A DNA stretch of 32,530 nt, taken from Treponema sp. GTDB taxonomy: Bacteria > Spirochaetota > Spirochaetia > Treponematales > Treponemataceae. The notes beneath the pieces were generated by a model. It was given only the letters and a program-made list of their open reading frames with translations. It was not told the DNA's origin and searched no databases. Positions 6,029 to 11,126 of the stretch are shown here, in pieces. Positions within the stretch are counted from its first letter, which is position 1; each line of letters begins with the position of its first letter. A program made the position numbers and the translations under genes. The stretch is taken from assembly GCA_016287815.1 (NCBI GenBank), contig JAEEWW010000018.1:1-32530 (forward strand). Direction: 5' to 3'.

Positions 6029-7018
6029 CTATTCAAGCCCCATTTCGTGCCATTTTTCTTTCTGCCATTTATAATATTCTGCCCCCTGCGGTCTGCCCTT
6101 TTCAAGCCAATCCGCCCTGTTCTGCCAGAATGTTCCTGTGTCAAAATCTTTTTCCTTTTCCATCTGCTTTATGAAGTTATCGCAGATTTGTTCTTTGTCT
6201 GTTTCTTTATCGTATTTTGAAATATCGAAAAACTCTGGAGTATATTCCGTAAAGCTTTTACAGAATGCACCAAAGGAAAAAGATGTTTTCCAACTTTCCA
6301 TATTTGAAACGATAAGATAATTCTTCAAAGCCTGCAATATGTTTTCGGGGCTATCTTGTTTTAATAATTGCAGAATGTCCCGCCCTTCCTTGCATTGAAA
6401 ATTAAACAAGCCTTTTGAGATAGGAATTTTATGTTTCGGACTTGAACTGTTATGTGCTTGCAGAAGGTTGAACATTTCCCCGACAATATAAACATCTTCT
6501 TTTTTTGGAATAAACTCATTTTGAACATAAGAAGGCACGCACTCATTTTCTGCTTCTATCTGTGTATCTGTATCTTTCTTTAACTCTGTATCTGTCTTTA
6601 ACTCTGGTGTACAATCTTGTAACATTTGTACACCTTTTGTACACCCTGCAATTCTTTTTCGATAACTTGCAATTCTTTCTGCTTCTGTTGAAGATTTCCC
6701 GATTAAAGTTTGAATATCAGACATAAACAAAACTTCATTGTCTGTTTTTGTAACAAGCCCCAATTCTTCAAACATTTCCAATGCAAGTTTCATTTTTGCA
6801 ATATCTATTCTCAAGACTGTTGCAAGCATTTTTAAGTCATAAGGTAACATATTTTTGAATGTCAAAGCCCCGTCATTTTTTAATGACAACAGGCACATTC
6901 TTAAATAAATATTTTGATAAATAAGTCCGTCTGGCAGACTTTCCAACACAAGCATTTCTTCGCTAGAAAAAAAACTGTCCTTTAATTTTAAGTAAAAATA
7001 TTTTTTATTTTCACTCAT
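6029..7018 (-). CDS. Phage replisome organizer / replication initiator
   Basis: The N-terminal part (residues about 5-95) begins KKYFYLKLKDSFFSSEEMLV and continues with LPDGLIYQNIYLRMCLLSLK, DGALTF and a winged-helix-like MKLALEMFEELGLV. It matches the Phage_rep_org_N family, which binds origin DNA and recruits the host helicase. A variable Thr/Asp/Lys linker follows. The C-terminal half (ISKGLFNFQCKEGRDILQ ... FGAFCKSFTEY) is DnaD/DnaB-like helical. It is the first gene after the structured leader and uses AAGGAG, unlike the AGGGGG of the other early genes. Such proteins often bind an origin within or beside their own gene; the repeats at 7210-7400 are a candidate. Confidence 0.85.
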   Translation of the reverse strand: MSENKKYFYLKLKDSFFSSEEMLVLESLPDGLIYQNIYLRMCLLSLKNDGALTFKNMLPYDLKMLATVLRIDIAKMKLALEMFEELGLVTKTDNEVLFMSDIQTLIGKSSTEAERIASYRKRIAGCTKGVQMLQDCTPELKTDTELKKDTDTQIEAENECVPSYVQNEFIPKKEDVYIVGEMFNLLQAHNSSSPKHKIPISKGLFNFQCKEGRDILQLLKQDSPENILQALKNYLIVSNMESWKTSFSFGAFCKSFTEYTPEFFDISKYDKETDKEQICDNFIKQMEKEKDFDTGTFWQNRADWLEKGRPQGAEYYKWQKEKWHEMGLE

Positions 7019-7035
7019 TGTTATAACTCCTTTTC

Positions 7036-7139
7036 GACCAACAAAAAAGACTTTCCATCTGCCCTGTCGGTAATCAGCCGAAACCCGCCCATTCAGAAAA
7101 GCGGATATACAAGACAGATAAAAAGTCTTTCTCTTGGTC
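7036..7139 (-). ncRNA. Structured 5' leader of the replication operon
   Basis: Minus-strand RNA from the 7180-7206 promoter would contain a long closing helix: GACCAA (7134-7139) with UUGGUC (7036-7041), and AAAGACUUU (7122-7130) with AAAGUCUUU (7046-7054). Inside it are AUCUG/CAGAU (7115-7119 with 7057-7061) and two hairpins, CCGC/GCGG (7101-7104 with 7085-7088) and UCGG/CCGA (7078-7081 with 7067-7070). The 3' arm runs into a U-run, so the helix could also act as an attenuator. No known riboswitch core was recognised. Confidence 0.5.
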
Positions 7140-7179
7140 TGAATGTATTTTATCGGGTGATTAAGTCCGACACCTTTAT

Positions 7180-7206
7180 ATTATACCATAAAATCGTATT
7201 TGTAAA
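7180..7206 (-). promoter_or_regulatory. Promoter of the replication operon
   Basis: The -10 is TATAAT (7180-7185) with an extended TGG just before it; the -35-like TTTACA (7201-7206) is 15 bases away, or CTTTAC 16 bases away. The extended -10 compensates for the short spacer. Transcription would start near 7173, giving a leader of about 155 bases before the replisome organizer ATG. Confidence 0.7.
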
Positions 7207-7218
7207 GTATGAAAAAAA

Positions 7219-7256
7219 TAGGGAAAATTTCCGCTATTTTCCCATAATTTCCCTAA
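7219..7256. promoter_or_regulatory. Cluster of inverted GGGAAA half-sites (operator or origin element)
   Basis: On the plus strand gggaaaat (7221-7228) and attttccc (7236-7243) form a perfect eight-base inverted repeat with a seven-base spacer, and a third half-site aatttccc (7246-7253) follows. The cluster sits 13 bases upstream of the -35 of the replication promoter, a natural place for a regulator or initiator to bind. Confidence 0.55.
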
Positions 7257-7408
7257 TGCGTATTTTCAAGTTTTTTAGTGCAGGAAGGTCGACTATGAAA
7301 TTTGCCCTATAATGCCCCTAGGATTGAAAAAACAGGGGGTATCTGCGTTAAACCGATATATTTCACATTGAGTTTATTTTGCGTTGAAAATCGATTTTTT
7401 CGGGGCAT
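7257..7408. other. Non-coding stretch upstream of the replication operon, possible origin
   Basis: No credible gene is present; a 60-codon plus-strand frame here runs through the terminator and lacks a ribosome site. The stretch contains a spaced direct repeat, tgcgttaaaccgat (about 7346-7359) and tgcgttgaaaatcgat (about 7379-7394). The AT-rich palindrome aaaatcgatttt follows it. A CCCC/GGGG inverted pair lies around 7315-7340. Repeats, AT-richness and position beside the initiator gene suggest a replication origin, by inference. Confidence 0.35.
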
Positions 7409-7454
7409 AAAAAAACCCGTTCGGGAGTGTTGCACTCGGAAGAAGCCGAACGGG
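7409..7454 (-). terminator. Strong intrinsic terminator of the small RNA
   Basis: On the minus strand CCCGTTCGG (7446-7454) pairs perfectly with CCGAACGGG (7416-7424). An inner hairpin GAGTG/CACTC sits in the loop, and seven Ts (7409-7415) follow. It ends the transcript from the 7508-7536 promoter and insulates the replication operon. Confidence 0.9.
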
Positions 7455-7501
7455 AAAATTTCTTTTTTTAGTCCTTCAAGCTAGGGGGCTAAAAGGATAG
7501 A
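7409..7501 (-). ncRNA. Candidate anti-Shine-Dalgarno small RNA (about 93 nt)
   Basis: A consensus promoter at 7508-7536 is followed within about 90 bases by a strong terminator at 7409-7454, with no start codon and ribosome site between them, so the product should be a small RNA. Its 5' part carries UAGCCCCCUAG (complement of 7481-7491) in the loop of a hairpin closed by UUUUAG (7489-7494) and CUAAAA (7466-7471). An alternative fold pairs UCCUU with AAGGA. GCCCCCU is complementary to AGGGGGC, the ribosome site of ten early genes, with eight- or nine-base matches for most of these. The plus strand has no start codon after its AGGGGGC, so it is not a ribosome site of a plus-strand gene. RNA existence is well supported; the target role is inference. 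Confidence 0.6.
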
Positions 7502-7507
7502 TAATTT

Positions 7508-7536
7508 ATATTACATCAAAAATATTCTTTTGTCAA
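7508..7536 (-). promoter_or_regulatory. Promoter of the small RNA
   Basis: TTGACA (7531-7536), a 17-base spacer and TAATAT (7508-7513) on the minus strand. The -35 overlaps the U-tract region of the preceding lysis-operon terminator, so this promoter is separate from lysis transcription. Start is expected near 7501. Confidence 0.8.
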
Positions 7537-7576
7537 AAATAAAACCGCCCTGCCGTTAATAACGAACAAAAGCGGT
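7535..7576 (-). terminator. Terminator of the lysis operon
   Basis: On the minus strand ACCGC (7572-7576) pairs with GCGGT (7544-7548). An inner CGTTA/TAACG hairpin lies in between, and TTTATTTTT follows. It lies 30 bases after the Rz1-like stop codon and ends the long late transcript. Confidence 0.75.
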
Positions 7577-7606
7577 AATTCCAATTACAGAAGCAATTGT
7601 ATTATA

Positions 7607-7831
7607 TCACTTTATCATTTCTTCGACAACTGTTCCCCACGCTTCCCACTCCTGCACCAAGTGTTCGTAATAGTTTATTATCTGTGCATAGTCCTGTAAA
7701 TCTTTCGGGGCTTGGATCTCTTTTCTTTGTGGCTTCGGTGGTAGTACATACACCTTTTCAATTTTAGTGCTTCTGCACCCTGTCATTGTTTGCAGAAATA
7801 ATAGCACTAACAATATCGCTAATTTCTTCAT
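7607..7831 (-). CDS. Rz1-like outer-membrane spanin lipoprotein
   Basis: The 74-residue product starts MKKLAILLVLLFLQTMTGC, a lipoprotein signal with lipobox TMTGC and lipidated C19. The mature part is short and begins with a Pro-rich VYVLPPKPQ, as in Rz1 proteins. It would sit on the inner face of the outer membrane and join the Rz-like protein across the periplasm to fuse membranes in the last lysis step. Its gene begins inside the Rz-like gene in another frame (68-base overlap), the classical Rz/Rz1 layout. GGAG lies ten bases before the ATG. The presence of this pair implies a host with an outer membrane. Confidence 0.8.
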   Translation of the reverse strand: MKKLAILLVLLFLQTMTGCRSTKIEKVYVLPPKPQRKEIQAPKDLQDYAQIINYYEHLVQEWEAWGTVVEEMIK

Positions 7832-8069
7832 CTGTTTTCGCTCCGTTTATCTTGTCGCTTATTTTGTCCGCTTCCTTTTTTATCTTTGCAATATCTTCTG
7901 CGTTTTTCATTAAATACGCAATGTTTTTTTGCAGGCTTTCGGCTTCCATTTTGTATGCTTCAATCTGATTTTTCAGTTTCTTGTTGTCTTTGTAAACCGC
8001 ATAAAACGAAGCCCCGAAAATTAAAAGAAGCACCAATAACGCAATAATGATTGTCAAACTTACGCTCAT
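7764..8069 (-). CDS. Rz-like inner-membrane spanin
   Basis: The 101-residue product has one N-terminal membrane helix (residues about 5-25, LTIIIALLVLLLIFGASFYA). A long charged coiled coil follows (KKLKNQIEAYKMEAESLQKN ... DIAKIKKEADKISDKI), the form of a type II inner-membrane spanin. The partner Rz1-like gene overlaps its 3' part. The start overlaps the holin stop (ATGA) and follows AGGGGAAG. The residue composition is unlike the tape measure or XhlA proteins, and the overlap makes the assignment firm although sequence similarity to lambda Rz cannot be judged here. Confidence 0.75.
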   Translation of the reverse strand: MSVSLTIIIALLVLLLIFGASFYAVYKDNKKLKNQIEAYKMEAESLQKNIAYLMKNAEDIAKIKKEADKISDKINGAKTDEEISDIVSAIISANNDRVQKH

Positions 8070-8278
8070 TCTTCTTCCCCTTTCTTTTCAATCCAATTAT
8101 CACGGCAGATATTAAAATCAATTGTTCCAAGCCCTACCCCGTAAGCAAAGCCGATTGACAACCATATTTCTTTTATCTCTGCTTCTGGAAGAACACCAAC
8201 CCAATGCAAAACGCATAAAGCAAAGCCCACAACAATTAAAATTATTTTTATTAAAAGGCTCGTATTTTTCACTTTCAT
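8066..8278 (-). CDS. Putative holin (two membrane helices)
   Basis: The 70-residue product starts MKVKNTSLLIKIILIVVGFA. It has two hydrophobic segments (about 9-29 and 38-56) with a short loop and a charged KKGEEE C-terminus. Size, topology and position between the endolysin and the spanins fit a holin that permeabilises the inner membrane. The ATG follows AAAGGGGG. The stop overlaps the spanin start. It could instead be an accessory to the XhlA-like protein, since both are present. Confidence 0.65.
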   Translation of the reverse strand: MKVKNTSLLIKIILIVVGFALCVLHWVGVLPEAEIKEIWLSIGFAYGVGLGTIDFNICRDNWIEKKGEEE

Positions 8279-8281
8279 TTT

Positions 8282-8698
8282 TTACCCCCTTTTTCTTAAA
8301 TAGCCTAAAAGATTTTCTTTGCCCCGCAACCTTATTCTAGCCCCGTCCTGCTTGAAGCCGTCCTGTTCAATAACAATATAACTGCCTTCAAGCAATCCTA
8401 AACAGATTGCAACGTGTCCGTATTTATTAGTAACTGTTTCATTCCAGATAAGAACATCACCCGCCTTGCAGGTTTTGGAAGAACTACGCAAAAAGTATTT
8501 TTTTTCTACGGGCATTCTGTGGTAATCTAAAAACAAATCTTTAGCACCGCCCGAAGAAGAACAAGAGCCTGTATGCTCTTGAATATTCAAAACATCTTTG
8601 ACATACTGCCGAAACAGATCCACGCAATGAAAACCGAACACTCCGTCAAAATCAACCTGTTTCCCGTCATACTTTTTTACAAACTCGCTTAATGTCAT
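8282..8698 (-). CDS. CHAP-domain endolysin
   Basis: The 138-residue protein is a single CHAP domain: GFHCVDLFRQYV supplies the catalytic cysteine C25. GDVLIWNETVTNKYGHVAIC supplies H95, and VIEQDG provides the third polar residue (E111 or D113). CHAP enzymes cleave peptidoglycan amide or peptide bonds. There is no cell-wall-binding domain and no signal peptide, so it relies on a holin to reach the wall. The start follows ATGGGG. Its position between XhlA-like and holin genes supports a lysis role. Confidence 0.85.
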   Translation of the reverse strand: MTLSEFVKKYDGKQVDFDGVFGFHCVDLFRQYVKDVLNIQEHTGSCSSSGGAKDLFLDYHRMPVEKKYFLRSSSKTCKAGDVLIWNETVTNKYGHVAICLGLLEGSYIVIEQDGFKQDGARIRLRGKENLLGYLRKRG

Positions 8699-8700
8699 TT

Positions 8701-8940
8701 CTACCCCATTATAAACTTTATAAGAAGTGCAACCCCTTCACCAAGAATTGCAATCAGAAGCCCGATAAGTTTTGCTTGATATTTTTTTTCTGTTTCCGAA
8801 ATTGCAAGTTTGATTTTCATATCAACAGAATCGTTTATTTTTTCTGCAATTTTATCTGGCATTGTTTTCAAATCGTCTTTGATTTCTTTTATGTCGGCTT
8901 CCACTTGTTTCACCCTTTCCGTAATTACTTCTTCATTCAT
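8701..8940 (-). CDS. XhlA-like lysis accessory protein
   Basis: The 79-residue protein has an N-terminal coiled coil (ERVKQVEADIKEIKDDLKTM) and a C-terminal membrane helix (about 58-78, LIGLLIAILGEGVALLIKFI). This is the layout of the haemolysin XhlA family that acts with a holin and an amidase in Bacillus PBSX-type lysis. It is the first gene of the lysis cassette, 18 bases downstream of a promoter at 8958-8986. The ATG follows AAGGGGTGG. Confidence 0.75.
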   Translation of the reverse strand: MNEEVITERVKQVEADIKEIKDDLKTMPDKIAEKINDSVDMKIKLAISETEKKYQAKLIGLLIAILGEGVALLIKFIMG

Positions 8941-8957
8941 AGTTCCACCCCTTTTTA

Positions 8958-8986
8958 AGTGTACACCCTTTTTTTCTTCGTGTCAA
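8958..8986 (-). promoter_or_regulatory. Lysis cassette promoter
   Basis: TTGACA (8981-8986), 17 bases, and TACACT (8958-8963) on the minus strand. GTG precedes the -10, and the -10 forms part of the palindrome GTGTACAC. It lies just outside the left inverted repeat (8992-9032), so lysis transcription is independent of the orientation of the invertible segment. Confidence 0.75.
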
Positions 8987-8991
8987 AATCC

Positions 8992-9032
8992 ACTTTCTAT
9001 AATATGCAATCTGTCACCTCTAATGCTGTTGC
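8992..9032 (+). repeat. Inverted repeat, left copy
   Basis: Forty-one bases match the reverse complement of 9648-9688 with four differences. The core aatatgcaatctgtc is identical in both. It encodes the FYNMQSVTSNAVA region of the silent cassette. Confidence 0.85.
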
Positions 9033-9348
9033 CCAGTACGCAAGACAAAATCTTTATGTTGGTTGTAGTTTCAATGGCACAACAATAACGGTTATAAACA
9101 ATCTAGGAAGGTCTGACTTAAAAATAGAATGTATTGGGCAGAAAGACGGAGAAACTTTTTCTTATGTTTTACGAACAACATTGAGTTCTAACAATACACC
9201 ACAAACTATATCTTCTTATAGTGGCAGACAACTTAATCAATATGATATGTGTATAGTAAATATTATAAACAACAATAACTATGTCATAGGGTCGGGCATT
9301 ATTGCAAACATAAATAGCAATCAAATGGGTTTGAATATTTTCTGCTAA
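9004..9348 (+). CDS. Silent alternative C-terminal cassette of the tail hub
   Basis: The only plus-strand coding region. From M at 9004 it reads MQSVTSNAVAQYARQNLYVG and continues for about 114 residues to NQMGLNIFC and a TAA stop. The first residues match NMQSVSSNAVA at residues 483-493 of the minus-strand hub, after which the sequences diverge. No ribosome binding site precedes the ATG (upstream bases are CACTTTCTATAAT) and no clear promoter faces it, so it should not be expressed in this orientation. The composition (many Asn, Ser, Thr, beta-strand pattern) suits a receptor-binding tail domain. The frame stays open upstream to 8959, but this part lies outside the homologous region. Confidence 0.75.
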   Translation: MQSVTSNAVAQYARQNLYVGCSFNGTTITVINNLGRSDLKIECIGQKDGETFSYVLRTTLSSNNTPQTISSYSGRQLNQYDMCIVNIINNNNYVIGSGIIANINSNQMGLNIFC

Positions 9349-9367
9349 TTCTTTATATCACAAGGAA

Positions 9368-11125
9368 TTACAAGTCTGCTACTTCAATACAGAACCATAT
9401 ATCATAAGTTCCACTTTCGTCACAAGTTGTAAGAATACCCATATTGTTATCTTCGTAATTGCATATTAAAGTCGCTGTGGCATTGTTTGAACACCTTGCA
9501 AAAGTTCTTACAAGTCGTTTTCCCGAAGGAACGGGAGGTGCAGGATAAGCACGCATACCCCACCAATCTGTTCTTCCACTTGTAAGAGTAACTCTTCGCT
9601 TGTATGTGCTTTCTATAATTGTCGTAGAAGATGGCACAAGAGTCTTTGCAACGGCATTAGAGGAGACAGATTGCATATTATCGACAGTAACTTGATTGAC
9701 AACTGTTGTTCCCTGCGTTGTTATATTGCCATCTTCATCAACATAAATAATCGCAACATAAGTTCCCGAATTAAGAACAAGATTGCTTGCCCCTGCCTTG
9801 CCCGTTGTCAAGGTGAGTTTTCCACCACCCAACTGCTTGAAATAAATGTGATAGGTTTTCGCACCTGTCTTTTCGTCATCAAGATAAAGTGTGAATGTGC
9901 TTCCACCACTTGCACAAGTTCCCTCAAAGCCGATTATGTTGTAGGTAACATCTGCCTTCGGCATTGTTGTATCAGTCGGGATTGTGTACCACCTTACACT
10001 ATCAGTTGAATTGGTCTTGTTGCTTGCTTCCTGTATCTTACGCAACATCAACTGCAATTGGTCTGCAAGATTGTTCTGTGGCTTTCCAAAAGCAAAACTG
10101 ATGTCATAACTTCCCCAAGTCCAATGCTCCGTAATAGACAAAATCTGTGCCTTTGCGGATTTACCCGAAAATGCAACTGTTACAGTATCGCCTATGTCAT
10201 ACTGCTCTCTGAAAACATAAGGGCATTTTGCAAGCCCGTTTCCGTTCATTGTAAGTGTCTGTCCGTACTGTGTAAGCATTGACAGGGCTTCTGCTTCATA
10301 CTCTGCTTCAATGGTCAAGGAAGATTGATTGTCCCAACTTTCAAATCGGTCTAAACCTGTCGGGCTTCCATCTTCGCCTTCGTAAATATCCCTGTCGTCA
10401 TTCTGACCCTTGCCACCGATATAAATTGCATTAGAAAAAGCTTCTGAACTGTCGGTAAAATCCCCGTTGGCAAGGCTTTCGTAATTCGTGTCAAATCGTA
10501 CTGTCTGCGATAAGTCCTGCCCCGAAAAAACTTCAAGCGTTAAACTAGTTCCGTCAAAGCTCATTCGCCACCCGATTTCTGATTGTGTCGCAATCGTCTT
10601 GCAGACTTCGTAAAGGTTAGTAAAGTTTTCCGAAACAGAATAAACCTTGCCTTTTGCGTCTGCACTTGCAGGAATTGTGTTTGCAATCGGCAACTGTCTT
10701 TTTGCTTCTGCACTACTTCCACATTGGTCTTTAATCAGATTACGCAGGACAATTTCGCCTTTGTCGGTCATAGCCCACAATCCGTTTGAGTTCATATTTT
10801 TTATAACTCGCCTTTTCAAAATATATCTTGCGTCACGACCTGTAATTGTTCTAATCTGTGAGCCTTTTCCGTCTTGCCCGATTTCGTCTTGTATTGAATA
10901 GATTTCCCCGAAGTCATAAGGGTTATTGCCGTACTGACAGAACAAGCCCCTTTCAAATAACAGGGCATTCGGAATATTGTAATTTATCGTGATTGTAAAA
11001 GTTCCTGCTTCGTAGATGTTGTGTTCAAAAGACACTTCTTGAAAATCGTCTATGATTGCCTGCAACACAAAAGCAGAATCTACGAACTTGTAAAGTTTAA
11101 TTTGTGGTTTGTCTTTGTAACTCAT
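9368..11125 (-). CDS. Tail hub / minor tail protein (Gp37-like) with variable C-terminal domain
   Basis: The 585-residue protein starts MSYKDKPQIKLYKFVDSAFV. Residues about 5-370 match the Siphovirus ReqiPepy6 Gp37-like family, a baseplate hub or tail-tip protein. Seen motifs include IYEAGTFTITINYN, GRDARYILKRRV, and QYDIGDTVTVAFSGKSAKAQ with a following LSITEHW segment. Residues about 385-482 form a beta-rich spacer (FTLYLDDEKTGAKTYHIYF). At M484 the conserved NMQSVSSNAVA starts a distinct C-terminal domain of about 100 residues, probably receptor-binding. That domain lies in a segment flanked by inverted repeats. The ATG follows ATAGGGG. It follows directly after the Dit gene, as usual. Confidence 0.8.
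   Translation of the reverse strand: MSYKDKPQIKLYKFVDSAFVLQAIIDDFQEVSFEHNIYEAGTFTITINYNIPNALLFERGLFCQYGNNPYDFGEIYSIQDEIGQDGKGSQIRTITGRDARYILKRRVIKNMNSNGLWAMTDKGEIVLRNLIKDQCGSSAEAKRQLPIANTIPASADAKGKVYSVSENFTNLYEVCKTIATQSEIGWRMSFDGTSLTLEVFSGQDLSQTVRFDTNYESLANGDFTDSSEAFSNAIYIGGKGQNDDRDIYEGEDGSPTGLDRFESWDNQSSLTIEAEYEAEALSMLTQYGQTLTMNGNGLAKCPYVFREQYDIGDTVTVAFSGKSAKAQILSITEHWTWGSYDISFAFGKPQNNLADQLQLMLRKIQEASNKTNSTDSVRWYTIPTDTTMPKADVTYNIIGFEGTCASGGSTFTLYLDDEKTGAKTYHIYFKQLGGGKLTLTTGKAGASNLVLNSGTYVAIIYVDEDGNITTQGTTVVNQVTVDNMQSVSSNAVAKTLVPSSTTIIESTYKRRVTLTSGRTDWWGMRAYPAPPVPSGKRLVRTFARCSNNATATLICNYEDNNMGILTTCDESGTYDIWFCIEVADL
9648..9688 (-). repeat. Inverted repeat, right copy
   Basis: Reverse-complement partner of 8992-9032. 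Here it encodes the TVDNMQSVSSNAVA motif of the expressed tail hub. Confidence 0.85.
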
Positions 11126-11126
11126 T

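Larger units (their letters stand above)
8992..9688. mobile_element. Candidate invertible segment switching the tail-hub C-terminus
   Basis: The segment is bounded by a 41-base imperfect inverted repeat. It contains the end of the minus-strand tail-hub gene and a plus-strand cassette, tail to tail, with 19 bases between their stop codons. Inversion through the repeats would fuse the plus-strand cassette in frame to the hub and silence the present end. No recombinase gene is visible in the window. Confidence 0.7.

Noticed and set aside
7067..7081. Hammerhead-like CUGAUUA in the leader RNA
   Set aside because: The required CUGAUGA and GAA core bases are not both present.
7302..7484. Plus-strand frame of 60 codons in the regulatory region
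   Set aside because: It has no ribosome site, runs through a perfect terminator stem and overlaps the small RNA.
8992..9688. Diversity-generating retroelement as explanation for the duplicated tail motif
   Set aside because: No reverse transcriptase is present, the repeats are inverted, and differences are not concentrated at adenines.
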